DNA from: an uncultured Paraglaciecola sp.
GTDB taxonomy: Bacteria > Pseudomonadota > Gammaproteobacteria > Enterobacterales > Alteromonadaceae
DNA: 40,226 bases
Direction: 5' to 3'
Assembly: GCF_913020055.1 (NCBI RefSeq)
Contig: NZ_CAJWCF010000036.1
Location: 1-40,226, forward strand
A model generated the notes under the pieces. That model saw only the letters and a list, made by a program, of their open reading frames with translations. It was not told the DNA's origin and searched no databases. This document shows, piece by piece, positions 33,593 to 40,226 of the stretch. Made by a program: the position numbers and the translations under genes. Numbering within the stretch: the first letter of the stretch is position 1; every line of letters begins with the position of its first letter.

Positions 33593-34216
33593 ATGTTTAC
33601 ACCTAATAAATTCAAAATGAATGAAATAACCGATAAACATGAATTTATTCAGGAGTATGGTTTTGGAGTGGTGATTTCGGCTGATAACGGACTATCAGCC
33701 ACTCATTTACCCTTTGTGTTAAAGGCTGATGAAGGCGAGAAAGGTGTGTTGTATGCCCACTGTGCAAAAGCGAATTCTCATTGGCATACTCTAGAAGGAC
33801 AGAATGTATTGGTCATATTTACAGGCCCACATGCTTACATCTCTCCCAGTTGGTATAAGACTCAACCTGCGGTGCCAACTTGGAATTATACTGCGGTTCA
33901 CGCTTATGGCGTTGCATCCTTGCTTAATCCCCAAGAGACATTAACAGCAGTAGACGAAGTCGTTAAAAAATACGAACCACAATTGTTAGTTTCGCGAGAC
34001 ATAGTCACTGATCAAATCAAACAAAAGTTGTTAGCCGGCATAGTGGGTTTTAAAGTCGAATTAACAACAATTGAAGGGCAATTAAAGCTAGGACAAAACA
34101 GAAGCCAAGAGGATCAAGCAGGCATTTACAAAACCCTTTCCAATTCACAAAACTTGTCTGATTTGGCCCTCGCTAAGTATATGTATAAGCAAAATATAGG
34201 CGTGAAAAATTTGTAA
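33593..34216 (+). CDS. paiB: PaiB-family FMN-binding protein
   Basis: 207 residues. The start MFTPNKFKMNE and the conserved ATHLPFVL, 'YAHCAKANSHW', 'VLVIFTGPHAYISPSWY' and 'VPTWNYTAVHAYG' mark the PaiB family, which has a split-barrel flavin fold and was named as a negative regulator of proteases and sporulation in Bacillus; in proteobacteria its role is open and may be enzymatic. It follows the GNAT gene by 7 bp. Co-location of MocR, GNAT and PaiB suggests a small module for detoxifying or modifying an amine or vitamin-B6-like compound (inference). Confidence 0.88.
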   Translation: MFTPNKFKMNEITDKHEFIQEYGFGVVISADNGLSATHLPFVLKADEGEKGVLYAHCAKANSHWHTLEGQNVLVIFTGPHAYISPSWYKTQPAVPTWNYTAVHAYGVASLLNPQETLTAVDEVVKKYEPQLLVSRDIVTDQIKQKLLAGIVGFKVELTTIEGQLKLGQNRSQEDQAGIYKTLSNSQNLSDLALAKYMYKQNIGVKNL

Positions 34217-34357
34217 AACGGTTTAAGGTTGTTTCTATATTTATTGACCGATACCCACACTTAGCATTATAACTAATAACGCTAGGAATGGCTGACCAGT
34301 TTGCATATTAAAGCGTAAGACAACTGGCAAATCTAAAATCACACATTGGAGGTTTTC

Positions 34358-34744
34358 ATGAAAAGAGTCACTGGCATCGGTGGGATCTTCTTCAAAGCAA
34401 AAGATCCCGCTAAATTACAAGCTTGGTACAAGCTTCATCTTGGTGTGGATGTTCAGGATTGGGGTGGTACAGCATTCAATTGGGCCGACTCGGATGGCAA
34501 GCCAGTTGGCGGATCGACAATCTGGTCAGTGAGTTCAAATGAGAGTGACCAATTTGCTCCAAGCCAATCCTCATTTATGATCAATTACCGAGTAGACGAC
34601 CTTCACGCTCTCGTTGTTGTGCTTAAAGAGGAAGGCTGTAACGTGCTCGATAAAATTGATGACTCAGAATACGGTAAATTTGCTTGGGTTATCGACCCTG
34701 AGGGTAATAAAGTCGAGTTATGGCAACCACCTGCTGGTCAATGA
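34358..34744 (+). CDS. VOC (glyoxalase/bleomycin-resistance-like) protein
   Basis: 128 residues from the ATG at 34358, with GGAGG at ideal distance; a TTG at 34346 in frame is not needed. A VOC pattern is visible: 'GIGGIFFKAKDPAKLQAWYKLHLGVDVQDWGG', 'FMINYRVDDLHALVVVLKEEGCNV' and 'YGKFAWVIDPEGNKVELWQPP', with a metal-ligand-type Glu near the end. Substrate unknown. 141 bp separate it from paiB, with no feature seen in between. Confidence 0.85.
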   Translation: MKRVTGIGGIFFKAKDPAKLQAWYKLHLGVDVQDWGGTAFNWADSDGKPVGGSTIWSVSSNESDQFAPSQSSFMINYRVDDLHALVVVLKEEGCNVLDKIDDSEYGKFAWVIDPEGNKVELWQPPAGQ

Positions 34745-34802
34745 AATCAATTTAGTAAAAAAATAAGGTAATCCTAAGTGCCTAGTTAATACTCGCAGCG
34801 GA

Positions 34803-35201
34803 CTATTTCTCTATTTCAACGATGACCTCTGGTGAACAATCAATAAATTTATATGCCTTTTGTCTATTTGAATGATTAAAAAAAGCATGTTCTATATTTG
34901 ATTCTGAAGTCATTAACAGCAATCCCTGCACCAATCTGTAAATTTTTTGGTTATCGTCTGAGATCAAAATAGCTGTTCTACATTTATTTGGAACAGCGAT
35001 GTGGTCATTTAACAAATCACCAAATTCACTCAGTCTATACAACTCACCTTCAATATTAGTGCAGTGTATGAGGTTGTATATTGAATTCATGCCTTGCGAG
35101 TAATTTTTATCCTCTCTAAGATTATGGATAGTAGAAATCATGTCTTGGAAATTGATCTTCCCTCGAACTATAGAGACTACTATGTTTTCGTTGGTAAAAA
35201 T
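34803..35201 (-). CDS. STAS/SpoIIAA-like small protein, start codon apparently ATT
   Basis: From the first ATG (35141) the product is 112 residues and begins inside the predicted fold (MISTIHNLREDKNYSQG). The same frame stays open upstream to a TAA at 35205-35207 and encodes FTNENIVVSIVRGKINFQD directly before that Met, which reads as the missing first strands of a SpoIIAA-like domain ('VVVV.G.I..QD'). The only candidate start for the full domain is ATT at 35199-35201, a likely ATG that has mutated, or a rare ATT start. Later parts 'CRTAILISDDNQKIYRLVQGLLLM' and 'EHAFFNHSNRQKAYKFI' fit the family's helix-strand pattern. Role unknown. The gene may be decaying or translated from the internal ATG as a truncated protein. 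Confidence 0.6.
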   Translation of the reverse strand: MFTNENIVVSIVRGKINFQDMISTIHNLREDKNYSQGMNSIYNLIHCTNIEGELYRLSEFGDLLNDHIAVPNKCRTAILISDDNQKIYRLVQGLLLMTSESNIEHAFFNHSNRQKAYKFIDCSPEVIVEIEK

Positions 35202-35424
35202 ACGTTAGGTAATAGATGAACTATTCACAATAACATCCAAATAGAAACAGAGACTTTACTCTAAGGTAACAAAAAACAGCGTAAAAACAATATCCACGAT
35301 TAAGCCAGTCTCAAATTAATCATGGTCAGTAAATTAAGTCTTAGGTGCTTAACTAAAATTTAGTTTTATCACAAAAACAATCGAGTGTTAGAATACAAGA
35401 CTCATAGTATTATTGGGACAAGTG

Positions 35425-35895
35425 ATGAAGTTTATTGTTTTCGTTGTGGTTATTGCATTAGTGATTTTTTACTTTGCTAGAAGCTCGGTTAATAAAAAAG
35501 AAGCGGTTGAAAGTATTGCTATAGGAAAAGATTTTTTAACAAAAAATAAGACTAATCAAGATGTAGTAGAAACGGCGTCTGGTTTGCAATATCAAGTACT
35601 ACAAAAAGGCCAAGGAAATACGCACCCAAGTGCCAGTTCTAGTGTAAAAGTGCATTACCATGGTTTGTTATTAGACGGCTCTGTGTTTGATAGTTCAGTA
35701 GAGCGAGGTGAACCTATCAGTTTCCCTTTAAATCAAGTTATAAAGGGCTGGACAGAAGGGGTTCAGTTGATGGTTGTTGGAGATAAGTTTAAATTTTTCA
35801 TTCCATCTGAATTAGCTTATGGCAACAGATCGACTGGAAAAATAACGGCGGGTTCTTTACTTATTTTTGAAGTCGAGCTGTTAGAAATAAACTAA
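35425..35895 (+). CDS. FKBP-type peptidyl-prolyl isomerase, membrane-anchored
   Basis: 156 residues from the ATG at 35425 (a TTG at 35413 precedes it in frame). An N-terminal hydrophobic helix (3-19) acts as anchor or uncleaved signal, so the FKBP domain (about 50-155) should face the periplasm. Active-site residues of FKBPs are present: Tyr78, Phe88-Asp89 (GSVFDSS), Val105-Ile106 and Trp109 (QVIKGWTEG), Tyr132 (ELAYG), and the C-terminal 'LIFEVELLEI'. It catalyses cis-trans isomerisation of proline bonds in folding proteins. The usual dimerising N-domain of FklB/FkpA is reduced to about 30 residues. No gene lies in the 223 bp between the STAS-like gene and this start. Confidence 0.92.
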   Translation: MKFIVFVVVIALVIFYFARSSVNKKEAVESIAIGKDFLTKNKTNQDVVETASGLQYQVLQKGQGNTHPSASSSVKVHYHGLLLDGSVFDSSVERGEPISFPLNQVIKGWTEGVQLMVVGDKFKFFIPSELAYGNRSTGKITAGSLLIFEVELLEIN

Positions 35896-35898
35896 GAT

Positions 35899-36662
35899 CT
35901 ATTTTTCAAGAAGGTATTCTTGAACCAATTGAGAATACCTTCCTGACTGTTTTAAATGATCTAAAGCATTTTGCCATTGCTGGATAATGTCATCTGAAAT
36001 ATTCTTAGAGAAAGCCAGATAACCTTCTGAATTAGTTAATAATACGGGTGTTTTTTTAATATCTTGAGGTGAAATACCTGCACCTTTGAGCCTTTCCGAC
36101 AAGGATAAAACTGAGGTGATAGTTAAACTCACTCTTTTCAAGGCTAACATTCGAAAACATGCTTTATAGCTGACATTGCTAATTAGGTTTTTAAAACCAT
36201 TTTCACGTAAAAACGTCTCATGTACACCACCGTTAAGCACACAAATTTGATTACCTTAGCATCGTCTAATGTCTGAATTCCACTTGGCGCACTACTCAAT
36301 TCATAAAAATACGATTGATCGCTTTGCAGTGGCCCCACCCATTTGACGGTATTTTCACGATTTGGATTTCTGCTGACATTAAAAAAAACATAGTTGTCTT
36401 CATTCTGAACGTAGAATAGACCTCGCTTAAAGGGAACTGTTCTAAATACTTTTGGATAGTTCAGATAAGTCATCATTTCCCTAGCAAGTTCTATATTGAA
36501 CGCTCGTCTCCCCCCTGCTTTTTTGCCTCGTAAATCCCCATTTTCATGCTTATAAGTTTGTCCTTCAACATTGTGTGTTATGAATTGAAGCTGCGACGCA
36601 TTTGCGATTTCCATCCAAAAACACATAATCATTCCCAAAATAACGATTCGGGTAATAGTCAT
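35899..36662 (-). pseudogene. Frameshifted periplasmic substrate-binding protein (SBP_bac_3 type)
   Basis: Two overlapping frames together give one family-like protein of about 254 residues. Frame A (36662 downwards) has a signal peptide (cleavage after ANA), 'GGRRAFNIELAREMMTYL', 'VPFKRGLFYVQ' and ends soon after 'IQTLDDAKV'. Frame B resumes with 'NQICVLNGGVHETFLRENGF', 'YKACFRML' and 'YLAFSKNI' to the end at 35899. The frames join at about 36248-36258, requiring a one-base loss (or two-base gain) near AAGGTAATC. Such small proteins resemble amino-acid-binding components and are numerous in Alteromonadales. No promoter or second start suits frame B, so this is most likely a broken gene or a sequencing error. 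Confidence 0.8.
35910..35942. terminator. Hairpin at the convergent ends of FKBP and the broken SBP gene
   Basis: GAAGGTATTCT (35910-35920) and AGAATACCTTC (35932-35942) form a perfect 11-bp stem with an 11-base loop, 15 bp after the FKBP stop and within the last codons of the SBP frame. No clear T-run follows on the plus strand, so a terminator role is possible but weak. Confidence 0.35.
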
Positions 36663-36762
36663 AAATCTCCCTATTTACTTGTGAATTTTCAGCGTAGTTA
36701 CAAACTACAGAATATCAGTTTTGCTATATATACTAGCAATCACTTCTCATAAAACGCGAACT

Positions 36763-37515
36763 TTACGCACATATGGAACAGTTGATCTTTTTGGGCACTT
36801 TAAATGTTTGCCAAGTTGCTGTCATACCATCAAACATCATTATTTGGTTAACACTGGCAACACCATAATCGCACAACACTTTAATCGCCTCTAAGGCTTG
36901 CATTGCGCCTATAATACCCACCACAGGAGACATCACTCCTGATTCTACACAGCTTAAATTTTGTTCGCCAAAATAGGCACTAACACAAGCATAACAAGCT
37001 GATTTTTCAGCCGGCACTATGTTCATTAATTGACCTTCCATACGAATGGCTGCACCTGAAACCAAAGGTTTACCTAACTGGTAACATGCTTGATTAAGAG
37101 TGTTTCTGCTGGTCAGGTTATCTGTGCAATCTAACACTAAATCGAGTGATTCAATCAGTTCAAGGTAATTGTCTAACTCAAGACGTTTTTGTATGACATG
37201 TATTTTGATATCACTGTTCATTTGTTCTAGTGATGCCTTAGCTGACAAACACTTATTGATACCAACATCTGCCTCAGCATGTAAAATTTGACGTTGTAGA
37301 TTGGTTTTTTCAACCTTATCATCGTCGATTAAGGTTATTTCACCTACACCAGCTGCAACTAAATACTGCGCAGCAGCACAACCCAAACCTCCTACTCCAA
37401 CAATCAATATTTTTGCATTGAGTAGGATCTCTTGTTTGTCTAAATCAAAATTAGGTAACACTATTTGCCGGTTGTAACGCATGGCTTGTTCAGTGGTGAG
37501 ATATTTAGTGGACAC
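36763..37515 (-). CDS. moeB: Molybdopterin-synthase adenylyltransferase / ThiF-HesA family
   Basis: 250 residues, the length of E. coli MoeB. It adenylates the C-terminal Gly of the small sulfur carrier MoaD (or ThiS). Visible are RYNRQIVLPNFD at the start, the nucleotide-binding GVGGLG (40-45), DDDKVEKTNLQRQ (64-76), TDN (131-133) and four zinc cysteines, CYAC (174-177) and CSIC (246-249). It begins with GTG at 37515 without a clear Shine-Dalgarno; a shorter start at the internal Met12 would cut family-conserved residues. No other molybdenum-cofactor or thiamine gene is adjacent, so MoeB versus ThiF is not settled by context; the overall pattern favours MoeB. Confidence 0.85.
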   Translation of the reverse strand: MSTKYLTTEQAMRYNRQIVLPNFDLDKQEILLNAKILIVGVGGLGCAAAQYLVAAGVGEITLIDDDKVEKTNLQRQILHAEADVGINKCLSAKASLEQMNSDIKIHVIQKRLELDNYLELIESLDLVLDCTDNLTSRNTLNQACYQLGKPLVSGAAIRMEGQLMNIVPAEKSACYACVSAYFGEQNLSCVESGVMSPVVGIIGAMQALEAIKVLCDYGVASVNQIMMFDGMTATWQTFKVPKKINCSICA

Positions 37516-37589
37516 GTGGTAATTATAATTTAATGGTTAATGAATAGGGAGTTGTACCATTTGAACACTACTCTCGCAATAAGCAACCT

Positions 37590-37608
37590 ACTGGCTCATT
37601 CTGCCAGT
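37590..37608. other. Small inverted repeat upstream of the DUF4870 and moeB genes
   Basis: ACTGGC (37590-37595) and GCCAGT (37603-37608) with a 7-base loop, in the 249-bp divergent gap between moeB and the DUF4870 gene. It could be an operator or a chance hairpin; nothing else stands out in this gap. Confidence 0.3.
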
Positions 37609-37764
37609 TAATATTTACGCCTGTTAATATCGGGTAAAAACAGTAGTTCAAAACATCAATCAGTGCAGTTAAACTTTATGCTTGCTAAGCTTTAGTACTT
37701 ACGGCCAAATCAGTTTTGATCTAGTATCAATTGCAAAACTTTAACCAACAATAAGGAGAATTAA

Positions 37765-38133
37765 ATGAATGAACAGCAGGAAGATAATTATTGGGGAATG
37801 CCGTTAAAGACCTATTGTATGTTACTTCATTTAAGCCAACTCTCTAGCATCATTGTGCCTGGCTTAGGTTTTGTGCTGCCTATCGTTATGTGGGCCACAA
37901 ACAAAGATAAAAATGAAGAAATAGATCGCCACGGAAAAGTCACATTAAATTGGATGATCAGTTTGTTCATCTATTCCCTTGTTTGCGTAGTATTGTGGAT
38001 AGTTTTAATAGGTATGTTAGGCTTTTTTGTTTTAGTTATATTGAATCTAATATTTGCGATTGTGGCAGCCGTCAAAGCGAATAATGGAGAGTTATGGGTG
38101 TACCCTCTTAGTATTCAATTCTTCAAGGTCTAA
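37765..38133 (+). CDS. DUF4870-type small membrane protein
   Basis: 122 residues with hydrophobic segments at about 18-44 ([23 protein letters not shown]) and a longer one at about 66-108 likely giving two helices. The motif 'LLHLSQL...[32 protein letters not shown]' is characteristic of DUF4870, a widespread inner-membrane family of unknown function. AAGGAG lies 7 bases before the ATG, and a terminator follows, so it is a single-gene unit. Confidence 0.85.
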   Translation: MNEQQEDNYWGMPLKTYCMLLHLSQLSSIIVPGLGFVLPIVMWATNKDKNEEIDRHGKVTLNWMISLFIYSLVCVVLWIVLIGMLGFFVLVILNLIFAIVAAVKANNGELWVYPLSIQFFKV

Positions 38134-38152
38134 AAACTAACTCGTTATCTCT

Positions 38153-38175
38153 AAACGCTCGTTTTCGAGCGTTTT
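38153..38175 (+). terminator. Rho-independent terminator after DUF4870 gene
   Basis: AAACGCTCG, loop TTTT, CGAGCGTTT (38153-38174) with a short T tail that ends in TTTTATAT. It sits 18 bp before the next ATG, so the following GNAT gene is either weakly expressed from read-through or has a promoter within the hairpin region. Confidence 0.8.
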
Positions 38176-38192
38176 ATATCAAGTAGACAGCC

Positions 38193-38672
38193 ATGCACAC
38201 ACAAGTCGTGATTAAACCCTTTGAACCAGCCCTTGCTGAGCATTTTGAAACCATTAACAAACAATGGATTAACGATATGTTTGTGTTAGAAACTATCGAC
38301 CACCAAGTACTCGAAGATCCACAAAGTCATATTATCGATAAAGGCGGTAAAATATGGTTTGCTGAACACCCTACCCTTGGCGTTGTTGGCACATGCGCAT
38401 TCTGGAATAAGGGTGATAACAGCTTTGAATTGACCAAAATGGGTGTTTTAAAATCAGCAAGAGGACTAAAAATAGGTGAGATTTTACTGCAGTATGTACT
38501 CAATGAAGCTAAATCATTAGGGATAAACAAGCTATTTTTGCTCACCAACGCAAAATGCGAGTCAGCTATCCATCTATACCAAAAAAATGGCTTTGTGCAT
38601 GATAAAAATATTATGCAGGATTATGGGCAGAACTACGCTAGGTGTAACGTAGCTATGCTGTACAAAGATTAA
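38193..38672 (+). CDS. GNAT family N-acetyltransferase
   Basis: 159 residues. GNAT pattern: 'KIWFAEHPTLGVVGTCAFWN', 'SFELTKMGVLKSARGLKIGEILLQYVLNEAKSLG' (acetyl-CoA loop R/G-x-x-G), 'KLFLLTNAKCESAIHLYQKNGF'. The resemblance is to small amino-acid or protein N-acetyltransferases; the substrate is not known. No good ribosome-binding site precedes the ATG. It converges with ppk2, 9 bp apart. Confidence 0.88.
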   Translation: MHTQVVIKPFEPALAEHFETINKQWINDMFVLETIDHQVLEDPQSHIIDKGGKIWFAEHPTLGVVGTCAFWNKGDNSFELTKMGVLKSARGLKIGEILLQYVLNEAKSLGINKLFLLTNAKCESAIHLYQKNGFVHDKNIMQDYGQNYARCNVAMLYKD

Positions 38673-38681
38673 TAATCTCTA

Positions 38682-39674
38682 TCACGAAGAAGAATTATCA
38701 CGGCGCTTAGCTTTGTATTGATTATGTTGGGGATGCAGCGTTTTCCCCAAAATATGTTCATCTTGAACAATCACATTTGACGCATTGCCCACTATCAAAG
38801 GGTCAGCGCCACGTATAACGTGCGTGTCTTTGTTAGGATAGGACAAACTGGCCAGAAAATGATGCATACAGTTTAATCTTGCACGCTTTTTATCGTCCGA
38901 CTTTACTACCATCCAAGGCGCGTCGGCGGTATCAGTATAGAAAAACATGGCTTCTTTAGCTTCCGTATAATCATCCCACTTTTGCGTCGCCTGTTTATCA
39001 ATAGGACTAAGTTTCCATTGTTTTAGTGGGTCGGTTTCCCTTTTTAAAAACCTACGTTGCTGTTCTTCCGGGGTCACCGAAAACCAAAATTTATACAGTC
39101 TAATACCGCTTCTGACTAACATTCTTTCTAAATATGGAGTTTGCCGCATAAATTCTAAATAATCATTAGGTTGGCAAAAATCCATGACTCTTTCGACTCC
39201 AGCTCGGTTGTACCAGGAGCGGTCAAATAAAACGATTTCGCCTTCAGTAGGAAGATGTTTAACGTATCGCTGAAAGTACCATTGGCCAAGTTCGGTTTCA
39301 CTGGGTTTTTCAAGGGCAACCACACGGCAACCCCTAGGATTTAGATGCTCCATAAAACGTTTGATAGTACCGCCCTTTCCTGCTGCATCGCGACCTTCAA
39401 ACAGGATCACCACTTTTTGCCCTGTTTCTTTTACCCATTTTTGGACTTTAAGTAACTCAACCTGCATCTGCTTTTTTTGAGATTCGTACGCCTTCTTAGA
39501 AATTTTTGTATTATACGGATACTCGCCAGAACGAAATGATTGAGCGATAAATTCTGGGTCATGACGATGTTCTGCAAGCTCATGTAATGAAGCGCCCTTT
39601 ACCTGTTGGGAAATAATGTCATTCTGCTCAGTTGTTGGTTGAGGAATTGGTTCGTTACCGTTCAGTTGAGTCAT
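38682..39674 (-). CDS. ppk2: Polyphosphate kinase 2 (PPK2)
   Basis: 330 residues. PPK2 uses polyphosphate to phosphorylate nucleoside diphosphates (class I) or monophosphates. Walker A GRDAAGKGG at 94-102, lid-like 'GQWYFQRYVKHLP' (130-142) and Walker B DRSWYNRAGVERV at 151-163 are all present, followed by 'FWFSVTPEEQQRRFLKRETDPLKQWKLSPID'. The single catalytic domain with an N-terminal extension of about 60 residues fits class I, acting mainly on GDP/ADP; the class is inferred. GGAGA lies 6 bases before the ATG. An FNR-like box stands 93 bp upstream. Confidence 0.95.
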   Translation of the reverse strand: MTQLNGNEPIPQPTTEQNDIISQQVKGASLHELAEHRHDPEFIAQSFRSGEYPYNTKISKKAYESQKKQMQVELLKVQKWVKETGQKVVILFEGRDAAGKGGTIKRFMEHLNPRGCRVVALEKPSETELGQWYFQRYVKHLPTEGEIVLFDRSWYNRAGVERVMDFCQPNDYLEFMRQTPYLERMLVRSGIRLYKFWFSVTPEEQQRRFLKRETDPLKQWKLSPIDKQATQKWDDYTEAKEAMFFYTDTADAPWMVVKSDDKKRARLNCMHHFLASLSYPNKDTHVIRGADPLIVGNASNVIVQDEHILGKTLHPQHNQYKAKRRDNSSS

Positions 39675-39760
39675 GCTTTCTCCAGTATGAATGTTCTATT
39701 TGGTTATCTATACCAATATATCAGTCATACCAGGTCTTGATAGAATGGCTTAGCCATCTA

Positions 39761-39774
39761 TTGACCTACATCAA
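39761..39774. promoter_or_regulatory. FNR/Anr-like box upstream of ppk2
   Basis: TTGACCTACATCAA matches the FNR consensus TTGAT-N4-ATCAA in all but one base and keeps the half-site spacing. It lies 87-100 bp before the ppk2 start. No fnr gene is in the window; regulation by oxygen is an inference from the pattern. The rest of the 354-bp gap 39675-40028 shows no other feature I can support. Confidence 0.5.
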
Positions 39775-40028
39775 TGCCAAGCATTAAAGACTGGGAAAGA
39801 ACGTGTTTTAGGCATTCTACAATTACTATGAATGGCTTAAATATCTATTTCCTTTACAAGTTATTATCTAGATAATTAGTCACTAAATGTTGAATTCAAC
39901 TATACGATTCTAGTTGTAAAAACACTCAGCATCCCCGATACCAGAGTTCAAAATAGGCAGGTAAATTTTAGTAAAACGTCATTTAATATAATTGAGTATT
40001 ACTAAAAACTATAGAGAAAATTGGTTTC

Positions 40029-40226
40029 CTAGGGACTCACTAGGGTCTTGCCTTGCCAATTTTCTATTATCTTGTCGTAGCTCCCATTTATCTTCATTAA
40101 ACGTAGCTGAGCATCAAAGGCATCTCTAATTTTTTTAAGTTTGTTTTTTGCAGAGAACGCCACATAGGAGGGTATAACCTGTATATCTGCGGTATGTTTT
40201 TTTATCATCGGGAATTGGTGTTTTTT
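40029..40226 (-). CDS. Periplasmic substrate-binding protein (SBP_bac_3 type), C-terminal part
   Basis: The last 65 codons of a gene that begins beyond the right edge; the stop is TAG at 40029-40031. The residues YVAFSAKNKLKKIRDAFDA and 'LRLMKINGSYDKIIENW' are the usual C-terminal lobe end of family 3 solute-binding proteins (amino-acid type). It is a relative of the frameshifted gene at 35899-36662 but not a copy, since the C-termini differ. Confidence 0.8.
   Translation of the reverse strand, partial: KKHQFPMIKKHTADIQVIPSYVAFSAKNKLKKIRDAFDAQLRLMKINGSYDKIIENWQGKTLVSP

Noticed and set aside
36720..36745. TTGCTA ... TAGCAA inverted repeat between moeB and the broken SBP gene
   Set aside because: Only six base pairs, no T-run on either strand, so not a supported terminator.

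Overview
The window looks like chromosomal DNA of a marine gammaproteobacterium of the Alteromonadaceae (Paraglaciecola/Glaciecola/Alteromonas-like). This is inferred from moderately AT-rich genes, a TonB-dependent polysaccharide-uptake locus with GH16 lipoproteins, the TonB receptor / tryptophan-halogenase-like / SapC / cupin-8 gene set, and the style of the housekeeping genes. Species cannot be fixed from sequence reading alone. No rRNA, tRNA, insertion sequence, integrase or CRISPR array was seen.

Region 1 (1-19640) is a beta-glucan (probably laminarin-type beta-1,3-glucan) utilisation locus in two divergent arms. The left arm, on the minus strand, runs from a GH16 lipoprotein with a malectin-like domain, to a large cytosolic GH94/GH149-type glucan phosphorylase, to a lipoprotein with a complete vanadium-haloperoxidase/acid-phosphatase signature, to the start of a CRTAC1 (ASPIC/UnbV)-like lipoprotein cut by the window edge. 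The right arm, on the plus strand, runs from a GH16 lipoprotein with four tandem 'WDCC' beta-sandwich-like repeats, to a TonB-dependent receptor, to a flavin-dependent tryptophan-halogenase-like protein, SapC, a cupin-8/JmjC-like protein, and a GH3 glucosidase without signal peptide. The inferred flow is: surface GH16 enzymes cut glucan, the receptor imports oligosaccharides, and cytosolic phosphorolysis and GH3 hydrolysis finish the job. No inner-membrane sugar transporter or dedicated regulator lies in the window. Two halogenation-associated enzyme families embedded in one glycan locus are the most unusual feature.

Region 2 (19666-24681) is one gene for a 1671-residue membrane-anchored protein with several PAS-like domains, a huge Gln-rich coiled coil containing five 71-78-residue repeats, and a C-terminal segment resembling an HPt domain whose phospho-histidine is replaced by Arg.

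Region 3 (24877-28807) is the lower tyrosine/homogentisate pathway: hmgA, a fumarylacetoacetase gene and maiA, divergent from a MarR regulator. A 26-bp near-perfect palindrome in the shared promoter region is the likely operator. The maiA stop codon lies in the loop of its terminator.

Region 4 (28937-40226) is mixed housekeeping and accessory genes: a luciferase-like monooxygenase, a CHMI-family tautomerase, an alpha/beta hydrolase, a MocR regulator divergent from a GNAT/PaiB pair with an inverted repeat between them, a VOC protein, a STAS/SpoIIAA-like protein whose start seems to have decayed to ATT, an FKBP isomerase, a frameshifted periplasmic-binding-protein gene, moeB, a DUF4870 protein, a GNAT, a PPK2 kinase with an FNR-like box upstream, and the tail of another periplasmic binding protein.
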